A stretch of 64,000 nt of DNA from Ottowia massiliensis (GTDB lineage Bacteria; Pseudomonadota; Gammaproteobacteria; Burkholderiales; Burkholderiaceae_C), in assembly GCF_900240305.1 (NCBI RefSeq), contig NZ_LT964854.1:2728001-2792000 (forward strand), read 5' to 3'. Position 1 is the stretch's first letter, and each line of letters opens with the position of its first letter. The notes under the pieces are model-generated. The model searched no databases. It was not told where the DNA came from and worked only from the letters and a program-made list of their open reading frames with translations. Of the stretch, positions 25,273 through 33,947 are shown piece after piece. The position numbers and the translations under genes are program-made.

Positions 25273-25608
25273 ATGTTCAACAAAGGACAACTCGCCGGCC
25301 TCATGAAGCAGGCTCAGGCCATGCAGGACAACCTCAAGAAAGCGCAGGAAGAGCTGGCCCATATTGAAGTCGAAGGCGAATCGGGCGCGGGCCTGGTCAA
25401 AGTGCTGATGACGGCCAAGCACGACGTCAAGCGCGTGACGATTGACCCCAGCCTGCTGGCTGACGACAAGGACATGCTCGAAGACCTCGTGGCCGCCGCC
25501 TTCAACGCCGCCGTGCGCAAGGCCGAGGAAGTGAGCGCCGAGAAAATGGGCAAAGTCATGCCTGCTGGCATGCCCGGTCTGCCCGGCGGCATGAAATTCC
25601 CATTCTGA
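25273..25608 (+). CDS. ybaB: YbaB/EbfC nucleoid-associated protein
   Basis: DNA-binding protein of 111 residues. The ATG at 25273 has AAGGAA upstream and gives MFNKGQLAGLMKQAQAMQDN, the family start; the frame extends back to 25186. It has VEGESGAGLVKVLMTAKHDV and VAAAFNAAVRKAEE. YbaB binds DNA as a dimer and is usually paired with recR, as here. dnaX, its common upstream partner, is absent. Confidence 0.95.
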   Translation: MFNKGQLAGLMKQAQAMQDNLKKAQEELAHIEVEGESGAGLVKVLMTAKHDVKRVTIDPSLLADDKDMLEDLVAAAFNAAVRKAEEVSAEKMGKVMPAGMPGLPGGMKFPF

Positions 25609-25965
25609 AAAACGCGCTGCCTTGCCGCGCGCTTTTGCCTGTCTGCCAGGCGCTGTTGGCCTGCGCGCGCCGCATCACAGAATGAACAAGCGCCAAGGCT
25701 GGCTACCTGTCAGCCCGTGGGGCGCCAAGCCGCCGCATCATCCTGCCCCGTGCGTCATGCCGCTGCCTGCGGGCGCTTTTGGACCACTCATTTTCAATGC
25801 CCGATACAGCAGCAACGGCCAGACTTGGGGGGAACTGGAACCCCATGCGGGCCGGGGGCCTTCTGCCGCCCGATGCCTTCACTCGCCCGCCGTGCGGCAT
25901 GACGCGCAGCTGAACCTGTTCTGACGCCATCCCGGCCCGCTGCCATCCATCATCTTCTCCATCCC
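25609..25965. other. ybaB-recR intergenic region
   Basis: A 357-base stretch between two genes that are often adjacent. I see no repeat copy, no convincing ORF and only a weak GC-rich hairpin followed by TTTT near 25615-25637. Confidence 0.5.
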
Positions 25966-26556
25966 ATGAGCGATACCCATAGCCTGGATGCCCTGGTGCA
26001 AGCCCTGCGCCGCCTGCCCGGCGTGGGCGTGCGCTCGGCCCAGCGCATGGCCTTTCACCTGCTCCAGCACGACCGCGAAGGCGCGCAGCAACTGGCCCGC
26101 GCGCTGGATGCCGCCACCAGCCGCATGCGCCACTGCGCGCGCTGCCACACCTTCACCGAGCAAGAAATTTGCGCCACTTGCGCCGATCCCCGGCGCGATG
26201 CCTCGCAGCTGGCCGTGGTGGAAACGCCCGCCGATCAGGCCGCGCTGGAGCGCACCGCCGCCTTCAATGGCCTGTATTTCGTGCTGATGGGGCGCTTGTC
26301 GCCGCTCGATGGCATCGGCCCCAGCCAGATCGGCATGCAAAAGCTGCTGGAGCGCGCCACGGATGGCACGGTGCGCGAAGTCATCCTGGCCACCAACTTC
26401 ACCGCCGAAGGCGAGGCCACCGCCCACGTCATTGGGCAAGCCTTGCGTGCGCAGGGCCTGACCGTGACCCGCCTGGCGCGCGGCGTGCCTGCGGGCAGCG
26501 AGCTGGAATATGTGGATCTGGGCACCATCGCCCATGCCCTGGCCGACCGGCGCTGA
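25966..26556 (+). CDS. recR: Recombination mediator RecR
   Basis: Works with RecO to load RecA at gaps. 196 residues. An N-terminal helix-hairpin-helix (LRRLPGVGVRSAQRMAFHLL) is followed by a Cys4 zinc finger (CARCHTFTEQEICATC, residues about 57-72), a Toprim domain from about residue 80 with VVETPADQAALE and ATNFTAEGEATA, and a Walker-like end GVPAGSELEYVDLGT. recO is also in this window, at 40616. Confidence 0.97.
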   Translation: MSDTHSLDALVQALRRLPGVGVRSAQRMAFHLLQHDREGAQQLARALDAATSRMRHCARCHTFTEQEICATCADPRRDASQLAVVETPADQAALERTAAFNGLYFVLMGRLSPLDGIGPSQIGMQKLLERATDGTVREVILATNFTAEGEATAHVIGQALRAQGLTVTRLARGVPAGSELEYVDLGTIAHALADRR

Positions 26557-26820
26557 AAGCGGTGCGCCTTGCGCCGCCAGTAGGCAGCGGCTTGCCCGCG
26601 CCTGCCCGGAGGCCGCAAGCTGCTTGGCCCCGCGCGGCAGGCTGGCAGCCTGAAAATGAAGCGGCCGTTCCGGAATTTGTAGCGGCCAGTCCACGCCAGC
26701 GCTGCATCTGAAGCTATGAAACTGCTAGCAAAAAGCCGAATTCGGCTATCATGCCCGCCACTTGCGCCGCACGCCTGCAACCAACTGTTTACTGCGGCCT
26801 TTTTCAGGAGAAACCCGTCA

Positions 26821-27128
26821 TGAGTTCCAAGGAAACCGCCGCCACCAATCAGCTGCTGACCTTGCTGGAGTCGCGCTACGCCATCCGCGTGATATGGGCG
26901 CTGCGCGACGGACACGCCCAGACCTTCCGCCTGCTGCAAGACAGCGTCGGCAGCATCACCCCCAACACGCTCAACACCCGTCTCAGGGATTTGCGCGCGG
27001 CGGGCTTCATCACCCACGGCTCCGATGGCTACAGCCTCACGCCCAGCGGGCAGGATCTGTTCAAGCGCCTGTCGGACTTGCAGGCTTTCGCGGTGCGCTG
27101 GGTTGCATCGCAATCCAAGAAGAAGTGA
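26821..27128 (+). CDS. HxlR-type winged-helix transcriptional regulator
   Basis: DNA-binding protein of 102 residues. The ATG at 26821 has AGGAG nine bases upstream. It contains LLESRYAIRVIWALRDG, SITPNTLNTRLRDLRAAGFI (recognition helix) and YSLTPSGQDL, the pattern of HxlR/MarR-like winged helices. It lacks the Cys typical of redox-sensing HxlR proteins. A terminator follows, so it is transcribed alone. The target is unknown; the nearby FKBP is not obviously under its control. Confidence 0.83.
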
Positions 27129-27143
27129 ATCACTCACCTGTAC

Positions 27144-27167
27144 GCGCCCGGCAGGGCGCTTTTTTTT
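27144..27167 (+). terminator. Rho-independent terminator of the HxlR-type gene
   Basis: GCGCCC (27144-27149), loop GGCA, GGGCGC (27154-27159), then eight T residues (27160-27167). Confidence 0.9.
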
Positions 27168-27201
27168 GGCCTTTGCCTTTTTCTCTTTAAGGAAGCCATT
27201 C

Positions 27202-27555
27202 ATGCCCACGACTTCCAGCGGCCTTCAATATGAAGACATCACCCCCGGCACAGGCGCCGAGGCGCTCTCCGGCCGGACCGTGCAGGTGCACTACACCGGC
27301 TGGCTGCATGAACAGGGCCGGACGGGCGCGCCGTTTGACTCCAGCCGCAACCGGGGCCAGCCCTTCACTTTCGTGCTAGGCCAGGGCATGGTGATCGCCG
27401 GCTGGGACGAAGGCGTGGCGGGCATGAAGGCTGGCGGCCGCCGCAGGCTCATCATTCCGCCTGCGCTTGGCTATGGCGTGCACGGCATTCGCGGAGTGAT
27501 TCCACCCAATGCCACGCTTGAATTCGATGTGGAGCTGCTCGCCGCGCAAGACTGA
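27202..27555 (+). CDS. FKBP-type peptidyl-prolyl isomerase
   Basis: Cytosolic prolyl isomerase of 117 residues, one FKBP domain and no signal peptide. The ATG at 27202 follows AAGGAAG. It has VQVHYTGWL, FDSSRNRGQPFTFVLGQGMV, GWDEGVAGMKAGGRRRLIIP and GVIPPNATLEFDVELL. The loop normally reading YGxRGAGG is YGVHGIRG here, a small variation in the active-site rim. Confidence 0.94.
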   Translation: MPTTSSGLQYEDITPGTGAEALSGRTVQVHYTGWLHEQGRTGAPFDSSRNRGQPFTFVLGQGMVIAGWDEGVAGMKAGGRRRLIIPPALGYGVHGIRGVIPPNATLEFDVELLAAQD

Positions 27556-27570
27556 ATCCCCCTGCCCTGC

Positions 27571-28416
27571 ATGCATCAACGCGCCAGCTGGAATCCCGCC
27601 CGCCGCAACCGCCGCACAGGCACGGCAGCCAGCGGCTACAAGCGGCGCGCGCCATTCGCAATGCCCGCTCCGTTCGGCCGCCAGCGGGAGCCGCGCGCCT
27701 TCCATGAACAGCTGCATTCGCCCGTCATCGTGTGGCGGCAAGTGGCGGGCCATTCACTGTGTTTCGCCGTGGAGCCACCCCATCTGCCGGGCGGTTTTTT
27801 TCATCCCTGCACGGTAGATGACCTCTGCGCCGTCCTGGCAGGCTGCCCGCCGCATGACGTGGCCCGCGTGCGCATGATCGTGCTGCGCCAGCCCACACGC
27901 AAGCAGCGCATTTTCAGCCGGGCGTGGGGCCGCGCATTGTTCGTGCGCCACGGCACGCCTGTCATCGTGCTGGAAGCGCAAAGCCTGGCCAGCTGGCGCT
28001 GGCCTTTGGCGCTCACGCCTGAATGGGCGCGCGAACTGGCCCGCCTGCGCGCTGACGGCCACACCGCGCAGCGCACCCGCCGCCACTGGCTTATCACGCC
28101 CTCACCCGACGCATTGCGTTGCACGCTGCTTTGGCGCACCTTGCTGCACGAATTGGGGCATATCGTCGATCACGCCCGCTGCCTGTCCGGCAAAGAGCAA
28201 GAGGTTTGGAAAACCCGCTGCTCCAGCGCCAAAGAGGACTTCGCCCACCGTTACGTCCAGGAGCGCATGGCGGCGCTCCAAGCCAGCGGACAAGCGCCTT
28301 TTCCCGCAAAAAACGATTCCTTCCGTCTGTTGGGCGATGGCTTGCGGCCTGAATGGTTTCAGCCCGTGTTTTCATTCGCCGCAGCCCCTGAACGCAAGAG
28401 CTGCCATTCCGACTGA
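27571..28416 (+). CDS. Putative zinc metallopeptidase-like protein (HExxH)
   Basis: Protein of up to 281 residues, family unknown to me. It has the zinc signature LLHELGHIVDHARC (His near residue 193), with further acidic residues downstream (KEDFAHRYVQERM) that could give a third ligand. The N-terminal 40 residues are basic and low in structure, so the true start may be later (for example the Met at 27661). There is no signal peptide. It lies 15 bases after the FKBP stop, possibly one transcript, and is convergent with the cco cluster. Confidence 0.68.
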   Translation: MHQRASWNPARRNRRTGTAASGYKRRAPFAMPAPFGRQREPRAFHEQLHSPVIVWRQVAGHSLCFAVEPPHLPGGFFHPCTVDDLCAVLAGCPPHDVARVRMIVLRQPTRKQRIFSRAWGRALFVRHGTPVIVLEAQSLASWRWPLALTPEWARELARLRADGHTAQRTRRHWLITPSPDALRCTLLWRTLLHELGHIVDHARCLSGKEQEVWKTRCSSAKEDFAHRYVQERMAALQASGQAPFPAKNDSFRLLGDGLRPEWFQPVFSFAAAPERKSCHSD

Positions 28417-28433
28417 GAGGCCGTTCGCGCCTT

Positions 28434-28784
28434 TCAGCGCGGCGCGGGCTGTCCGCTTTCGCTTCCGCCCGTTTTTTCTGGCGCCATGCCGCCGGTGGCG
28501 GCGTGGTTGCGGGCCTGCAGGGCGGGAGCGTGGGCGGCTTGTTCGTGGCGGGCGGCACCGGGGGCGGTTTGGCGCTGCTCGTCGGTGTAGAGGTAGTCGG
28601 GGTTGGCAATGGCCAGGTAGAGGGTGAAAAAGCCCGCGATGACGACAAGCGCCGGGCCGCCGACGACCAGCCACATGATGCGGTAGCGCCACCAGGGGCC
28701 GGAGTGCGGCTCTTGCAGGCGCGGGCCAGGGCGTGATGGCTGGGCGGCTAGCGGTGCGGCTGATGGTGTTGGCGGCGTGTTCAT
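28434..28784 (-). CDS. FixH-family cbb3 oxidase assembly protein
   Basis: Protein of 116 residues with one membrane segment (IMWLVVGGPALVVIAGFFTLYLA, residues about 36-58) followed by NPDYLYTDE, matching the short betaproteobacterial FixH/CcoH form. The C-terminal tail is low-complexity and rich in Ala, Glu and Gln. FixH/CcoH is known to assist cbb3 assembly. It begins 5 bases after ccoG. Confidence 0.78.
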   Translation of the reverse strand: MNTPPTPSAAPLAAQPSRPGPRLQEPHSGPWWRYRIMWLVVGGPALVVIAGFFTLYLAIANPDYLYTDEQRQTAPGAARHEQAAHAPALQARNHAATGGMAPEKTGGSESGQPAPR

Positions 28785-28789
28785 GGGCT

Positions 28790-30190
28790 TTACCTTGGCA
28801 GCATGAAGATGGTTTTTTCGGTGACTTCGCCCAGCTGCGGCGCGCTGATGCGCAGTGTGACGGGGTGCGCGCCGGGCGCGGCGGCGTCATAGGGCGTTTG
28901 CAGACGCACGGAGACCCATTTGGCCTGGGCGGCGGGCACTTCGACGGTGCGTCCGGCGGCCACTTCCAGGCCGGGCAGGCCCTGGGCTTGCAGGGTGAAG
29001 GTGTGGGCGGCTTCGGCGGCGTTCATGATTTGCACGCGGTAGATGTTTTCGATGCGGCCGCCGGCCACGATGCGGGCGAGCGCGGCGCGGTCGCGCACGA
29101 TGTCCACTTTGAACGGGGTGCGCAGCGCGATGCTGGCGAGCAGCGCGATGGTGACGGCGGCCAGGATGGCGGTGTAGACCAGCACGCGCGGGCGCAGCAC
29201 GCGGCGCAGCAGCTGCTGGCGGCTCCAGCCGTTGGCCACGCCGTTTTCGGTGGAGTAGCGGATGAGGCCGCGCGGGTAGCCCATCTTGTCCATCACGCTG
29301 TCGCAGGCGTCGATGCAGGCGGCGCAGCTGATGCATTCGTATTGCAGACCGTTGCGGATGTCGATGCCCACGGGGCAGACTTGCACGCACAGGGTGCAGT
29401 TGATGCATTCGCCCAGGCCCTGCGCCTTGTAGTCGGCTTTTTTGGCGCGTGCGCCGCGCGGCTCGCCACGGGCGGCGTCGTAGGTGACGATGAGGGTGTC
29501 TTTGTCGAACATGGCGCTTTGAAAGCGCGCGTAGGGGCACATGTATTTGCAGACTTGCTCGCGCATGTGCCCGGCGTTGCCGTAGGTGGCGAAGGCGTAG
29601 AAAAAGACCCAGAAGGTTTCCCAGGGGCCGGGCGTGCCGTGCGCCAGGCTGGTCAGCAGCTCGCGGATGGGCGTGAAGTAGCCCACGAGGGTGATGCCGC
29701 ACCACAGCGCAAAGGCAATCCACAGGGCCTGCTTGGCGAGCTTGCGGCCCAGTTTGCGGGCGGACATGGGGGCGGCGTCCAGTTTCATGCGGGCGTTGCG
29801 CTCGCCTTCGGCCAGGCGCTCCATCCACATGTAGATCTCGGTGTAGACGGTTTGCGGGCAGGCGTAGCCGCACCACTGGCGGCCCGCGACGGCGGTGAAC
29901 AAAAACAGCGCCATCGCGGAGATGATGAGGATGGCCGTGAGGTAAATCACGTCCTGCGGGTAGAGGATGAGGCTGAAGACGTAAAAGCGCCGGCCTTCCA
30001 GATCAAGCCAGACGGCGGGCCGCCCGCCCCAGGTGAGCCAGGGCAGGCCGAAGAAGATGATTTGCGTGAACCACACCAGCGCCCAGCGCCATTTGGCAAA
30101 CAGGCCCGTGACGCTGCGGGCATAGACCTTTTTGGCGGCAGCGAAAAGCGGCGTGGCGGCGGCGCTGGCGGGGGCGGGCGGGGTGTTCAT
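28790..30190 (-). CDS. ccoG: Cytochrome c oxidase accessory protein CcoG
   Basis: Membrane-bound Fe-S protein of 466 residues, needed for copper delivery to the CcoN active site (cupric reductase role in some species). It has several membrane segments, the family motif GYACPQTVYTEIYMWME (about residue 105), and two 4Fe-4S clusters with INCTLCVQVCPVGIDIR and ISCAACIDACDSVMD. The C-terminal domain is Ig-like. It is separated from ccoP by a dispersed repeat. Confidence 0.95.
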   Translation of the reverse strand: MNTPPAPASAAATPLFAAAKKVYARSVTGLFAKWRWALVWFTQIIFFGLPWLTWGGRPAVWLDLEGRRFYVFSLILYPQDVIYLTAILIISAMALFLFTAVAGRQWCGYACPQTVYTEIYMWMERLAEGERNARMKLDAAPMSARKLGRKLAKQALWIAFALWCGITLVGYFTPIRELLTSLAHGTPGPWETFWVFFYAFATYGNAGHMREQVCKYMCPYARFQSAMFDKDTLIVTYDAARGEPRGARAKKADYKAQGLGECINCTLCVQVCPVGIDIRNGLQYECISCAACIDACDSVMDKMGYPRGLIRYSTENGVANGWSRQQLLRRVLRPRVLVYTAILAAVTIALLASIALRTPFKVDIVRDRAALARIVAGGRIENIYRVQIMNAAEAAHTFTLQAQGLPGLEVAAGRTVEVPAAQAKWVSVRLQTPYDAAAPGAHPVTLRISAPQLGEVTEKTIFMLPR

Positions 30191-30303
30191 GACGTGGGAG
30201 CGGTGGATGAAATGGCGTCACGCGCCCGGCTTGCGCGCCGTGCGTGCGGCAGGCGGCCAGGCAAACGCCTGCCCGGCGTTTGGCTTGTGCGCCGTTCATG
30301 AGT

Positions 30304-30389
30304 CAAAAACAGGAGCAAATTCAAGGTGCCAGAAAATGGCTTCTGCGCAATTTCCACTAAGACCTCTTGCTATGAATCAAGGAGCTAAT
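30304..30389 (+). repeat. Dispersed intergenic repeat, copy 8 (forward)
   Basis: Forward copy inside the cco cluster, between ccoG and ccoP: AAAAACAGGAGCAAATTCAA, TTTCCACTAAGACCTCTTGC, TATGAATCAAGGAGC. The rest of the 300-base ccoP-ccoG gap shows nothing else. Confidence 0.85.
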
Positions 30390-30489
30390 TTATCCCCTTC
30401 CGGCAAGCGTGCAGGCGGCTGAAGCCAGCGCCTGCCTGCCAGCCGCAGGCTGCCGGAGCTGCCCGTAGCGCGTGGCCCGGCCCGCCGCG

Positions 30490-31422
30490 TCACTGCGCGG
30501 CCGCTGCGCCGCCTTCGGCTTCGCCCTTGTGCGACAGGCTCCAGACATAGGCGGCCAGCACCTTGATTTGCTCGGGCGTGAACTTGGCGCCCCAGGCGGG
30601 CATGACGTTGGTCATGCCTTTGTTGATGCGCTCGACGATGGCGTTTTCGCCCCAGCCGTGCAGCCACACTTCGTCGGTGAGGTTGGGCGCGCCCAGGGCG
30701 GTGTTGCCCTTGCCGTCTTCGCCGTGGCAGGCGGCGCAGGCGGCGAATTTTTCCTGGCCCCGGCTGGCGCGGGCGGCGTCATGCGGGCTGCCCGAGAGGC
30801 TGAGCACGTATTGGGCCAGGTCGCGCACGTCTTGCGGCTCGCCCACGGCTTCGGCCATGGGCGGCATGTTGCCCATGCGGCCTTCGGTGATGGTTTCGAC
30901 GATTTGCTCCGGCTCGCCGCCCCAAAGCCAGTCGCCATCGGTCAGGCTGGGAAAGCCTTTGCTGCCGCCGGCGTCCGAGCCGTGGCACTGGGCGCAGTTG
31001 TTCATGAACAGGCGGTCGCCAATGGCCACGGCCTGCCCGTTTTGCGCCAGCTCGGGGATGGTTTTGTCCTTGAAGGCGGCGTAGATGGGCGCGGCCTGCT
31101 CGTTGCCGCGCGCCACTTCTTTTTCAAACTGGCCTGTTTGTGTCCACTGGAGCGCGCCCGGGTAAGTGCCCAGGCCGGGGTAGAGGTACAGGTAGGCCAG
31201 CGCAAAGGCCACGGTGATGAGAAACAGGCCCATCCACCAGCGCGGCATGGGGTTGTTCATTTCGCGCAAGTCGCCGTCCCAGACGTGGCCGGTGGTGTTG
31301 TCGCTGTCTGGCTGCACCTTGGCGCGCAGGGCCAGCCAAAGCAGCCACACGCAGCCAAAGATGCCGCCCAGGGAAATGGCCGTGATGTAAACGGGCCAGA
31401 AGCTGCTGGTGAAGTCGCTCAT
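30490..31422 (-). CDS. ccoP: cbb3 oxidase subunit III, dihaem cytochrome c
   Basis: 310 residues. The N-terminus has two membrane segments (WPVYITAISLGGIFGCVWLLWLA and WWMGLFLITVAFALAYLYLYPGLG). Two haem-binding sites follow, CAQCH (about residue 140) and CAACH (about residue 233), each in a cytochrome c domain with Met-containing ends. It delivers electrons to CcoN through CcoO. The gene ends the ccoNOQP operon. Confidence 0.96.
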   Translation of the reverse strand: MSDFTSSFWPVYITAISLGGIFGCVWLLWLALRAKVQPDSDNTTGHVWDGDLREMNNPMPRWWMGLFLITVAFALAYLYLYPGLGTYPGALQWTQTGQFEKEVARGNEQAAPIYAAFKDKTIPELAQNGQAVAIGDRLFMNNCAQCHGSDAGGSKGFPSLTDGDWLWGGEPEQIVETITEGRMGNMPPMAEAVGEPQDVRDLAQYVLSLSGSPHDAARASRGQEKFAACAACHGEDGKGNTALGAPNLTDEVWLHGWGENAIVERINKGMTNVMPAWGAKFTPEQIKVLAAYVWSLSHKGEAEGGAAAAQ

Positions 31423-31456
31423 TTTTTTAGGGTGTCAGGCGTGGGTTGTTTCCGGT

Positions 31457-31594
31457 TCAGTCCTGCTCGAAGGGCAGGCGGGCGGCTTCTTCAAAGCCGG
31501 CCTGGTTGCGGCGCGACCAGGCCCAGGCGACGATGCCGATGAAGGCCGCGAAGGCCAGCACGGTGGAGATGCTGCGCAAGGTGTTGATGTCCAT
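31457..31594 (-). CDS. ccoQ: cbb3 oxidase small subunit IV
   Basis: Peptide of 45 residues: MDINTLRSISTVLAFAAFIG then a short basic turn (AWSRRNQAGFEEAARLPFEQ). One membrane helix, with the WSRRNQ..FEEAA..PF pattern of CcoQ. It lies between ccoO and ccoP with short spacing, as is standard. It is thought to stabilise the complex. Confidence 0.93.
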   Translation of the reverse strand: MDINTLRSISTVLAFAAFIGIVAWAWSRRNQAGFEEAARLPFEQD

Positions 31595-31608
31595 GACGGG
31601 CCTGCCTT

Positions 31609-32229
31609 TCACTTGCGGTGCAGGCCCAGCGATTGCAGGTAGGCAATCAGGGCATCCAGCTCGCTTTTGTCTTTCAGCTCTGCGGGGGCCTGTTCGATTT
31701 CTTCGTCGGTGTAGGGCGCGCCCAGGGCGCGCAGGCCGCGCATGTGCGCCTGGATGGTGGCGGCCGGCGCAGGCGTTTTTTCCAGCCAGGGATAGGCGGG
31801 CATGTTCGACTCGGGCACCACATCGCGCGGGTTGTGCAGGTGCAGGCGGTGCCATTCGTCGCTGTAGCGGCCGCCCACGCGGGCCAGGTCCGGCCCGGTG
31901 CGCTTGCTGCCCCAGAGGAAGGGGCGGTCATAGACGAATTCGCCCGCCACCGAGTAGGGGCCGTAGCGCAGGGCTTCGGCGCGGAAGGGGCGGATCATTT
32001 GCGAGTGGCAGTTGTTGCAGCCTTCGCGGATGTACACGTCGCGCCCGGCCACCTGCAAGGCGGTGTAGGGCTTCAGGCCCTCGATGGGCTGCGTGGTGGA
32101 GTGCTGGAAAAACAGGGGCACGATTTCCACCAGCCCGCCCATCGACACGACGATGAAGATGAGCACGATCATCAAAAAGTTGCTGGTCTCGACGCGGGCA
32201 TGCCCGGTGGCTTTTTCTTCTTCAGCCAT
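31609..32229 (-). CDS. ccoO: cbb3 oxidase subunit II, monohaem cytochrome c
   Basis: 206 residues from the ATG at 32229; the open frame runs further but enters ccoN. One N-terminal membrane segment (NFLMIVLIFIVVSMGGLVEI) and one haem site, CNNCHSQMIRP (about residue 70), with the family phrases REGCNNCH and GPDLARVGGRYSDEWH. Met of SNMPAYPWL is the likely sixth ligand. Confidence 0.96.
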   Translation of the reverse strand: MAEEEKATGHARVETSNFLMIVLIFIVVSMGGLVEIVPLFFQHSTTQPIEGLKPYTALQVAGRDVYIREGCNNCHSQMIRPFRAEALRYGPYSVAGEFVYDRPFLWGSKRTGPDLARVGGRYSDEWHRLHLHNPRDVVPESNMPAYPWLEKTPAPAATIQAHMRGLRALGAPYTDEEIEQAPAELKDKSELDALIAYLQSLGLHRK

Positions 32230-32255
32230 TTGGTGTTGTCCTCGGGGTGATTTCT

Positions 32256-33731
32256 TCAGGCATGCGCCGGGGCTGCGGCTTGCGCGGCAGCAGGCGCGGC
32301 GTGGGCGGCCAGGGCCGGGATTTCGACCGGCGCGGCCTTGCCGGCGGCGGCGGTCTTGACGGTGTTCCACAGCATGATGCACATGCCGCCCAGATAGAGC
32401 AGCCCGCCCAGCAGGCGCAGCACGTAGAACGGGAAGGTGGCCTTGACGGATTCGACAAAGGTGTAGGTGAGCGTGCCGTCGGAATTGACCGCGCGCCACA
32501 TCAGGCCCTGCATCACGCCCGCAATCCACATGGCAGCGATGTAGATGACGATGCCGATGGTGGCCACCCAGAAGTGCACTTCAATGGCCTTGACGCTGTA
32601 CATACGCGTCTGCCCGAACAGGCGCGGAATCATGTAGTAGAGCGATCCCATCGTGATCAGCCCCACCCAGCCCAGCGCGCCCGCGTGCACGTGGCCCACC
32701 GTCCAGTCGGTGTAGTGCGAAAGGGCATTGACGGTCTTGATGGACATCATCGGCCCCTCGAAGGTGGACATGCCGTAAAACGACAGCGCCACGATGAGAA
32801 AGCGCAAGATGGGGTCGTCGCGCAGCTTGTGCCATGCCCCCGAGAGGGTCATGATGCCGTTGATCATGCCGCCCCAGCTGGGCGCCAGCAGGATGAGCGA
32901 AAACACCATGCCCACGCTCTGCGTCCAGTCCGGCAGCGCCGTGTAGTGCAGGTGGTGCGGGCCGGCCCACATGTAGGTGAAGATGAGCGCCCAGAAGTGA
33001 ACGATGGACAGGCGGTAGCTGTAAACGGGGCGCCCGGCCTGCTTGGGGATGTAGTAATACATCATGCCCAGAAAGCCCGCCGTAAGGAAAAAGCCCACGG
33101 CGTTATGCCCGTACCACCACTGCACCATCGCATCCTGCACGCCCGCGTAGGCCGAGTAGGACTTGAACCAGCCCACGGGCAGCTCGGCGTTGTTCACCAC
33201 GTGCAGCAGCGCGATGGCGATGATGTAAGCGCCATAGAACCAGTTGGCCACGTAGATGTGGCGCACGCGGCGCGTGCCCACGGTGCCGAAAAACACCACG
33301 GCAAAGGCCAGCCACACCAGGGTGATGAGCACGTCAATCGGCCACTCCAGCTCGGCGTACTCCTTGCTGCTGTTCAGGCCCAGCGGCAAGGTGATGGCGG
33401 CGGCCACGATCACCGCCTGCCAGCCCCAGAAGGTGAAGGCGGCCAGCTTGTCGGAAAACAGCCGCACCTGGCAGGTGCGCTGCACGATGTAGTAGGCCGT
33501 GGCAAACAGCGCCGAGCCGCCAAAGGCAAAGATCACCGCGTTGGTGTGCAGCGGGCGCAGCCGCCCGTAGCTCAGCCACGCAATGCCCAGGTTCAGCTCC
33601 GGCCAGGTCAGCTGGGCCGCGCAAATCACGCCCACCAGCATGCCCACCACGCCCCAGATGACGGACATGATGGCAAATTGCCTGACCACCTTGTCGTTAT
33701 AGACAGTGGATTGTGTGTTCAGGGATTTCAC
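32256..33731 (-). CDS. ccoN: cbb3 oxidase subunit I, catalytic haem-copper subunit
   Basis: 491 residues with about twelve membrane segments. Catalytic and haem ligands sit in WWYGHNAVGFFLTAGFLG, TYMWAGPHHLHYTALPDW and TVGHVHAGALGWVG. It reduces oxygen to water and pumps protons at low oxygen. The start is a GTG at 33731 with AGAGG upstream. A perfect FNR/ANR site lies 57-70 bases upstream. The C-terminal 30 residues are an Ala/Pro tail. Confidence 0.97.
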   Translation of the reverse strand: MKSLNTQSTVYNDKVVRQFAIMSVIWGVVGMLVGVICAAQLTWPELNLGIAWLSYGRLRPLHTNAVIFAFGGSALFATAYYIVQRTCQVRLFSDKLAAFTFWGWQAVIVAAAITLPLGLNSSKEYAELEWPIDVLITLVWLAFAVVFFGTVGTRRVRHIYVANWFYGAYIIAIALLHVVNNAELPVGWFKSYSAYAGVQDAMVQWWYGHNAVGFFLTAGFLGMMYYYIPKQAGRPVYSYRLSIVHFWALIFTYMWAGPHHLHYTALPDWTQSVGMVFSLILLAPSWGGMINGIMTLSGAWHKLRDDPILRFLIVALSFYGMSTFEGPMMSIKTVNALSHYTDWTVGHVHAGALGWVGLITMGSLYYMIPRLFGQTRMYSVKAIEVHFWVATIGIVIYIAAMWIAGVMQGLMWRAVNSDGTLTYTFVESVKATFPFYVLRLLGGLLYLGGMCIMLWNTVKTAAAGKAAPVEIPALAAHAAPAAAQAAAPAHA

Positions 33732-33787
33732 TTACACCTCTTTGTTTCGGATTTTTGATATTAACCATGCGTGTAGTCAGGGCATGA

Positions 33788-33801
33788 TTGATTGCCATCA
33801 A
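33788..33801. promoter_or_regulatory. Perfect FNR/ANR box upstream of ccoN
   Basis: TTGATTGCCATCAA, an exact match to the palindromic consensus TTGAT-N4-ATCAA. It lies 57-70 bases before the ccoN start and just beyond the ccoS stop. Oxygen-limited activation of ccoNOQP by an FNR-type regulator is the known pattern for this operon. Confidence 0.9.
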
Positions 33802-33806
33802 GCCCT

Positions 33807-33944
33807 TCAGTCCTGCTCAAGAATGCGTTCGCCCTCGCGCTCCACGTCGTCAAACTGGCCGCTGTAAATGGCCCAGCCCAGCGCCGCCAGAATGAAAAAC
33901 GCCAGTCCGACGGACAGGGGAATGAGGAGAAAAAGAATGTCCAT
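33807..33944 (-). CDS. ccoS: cbb3 oxidase assembly protein CcoS
   Basis: Peptide of 45 residues beginning MDILFLLIPLSVGLAFFILA with AIYSGQFDDVEREGERIL after the helix, the standard CcoS pattern. It is required with CcoI for cofactor insertion. It starts 3 bases after the ccoI stop. Confidence 0.93.
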   Translation of the reverse strand: MDILFLLIPLSVGLAFFILAALGWAIYSGQFDDVEREGERILEQD

Positions 33945-33947
33945 CGC

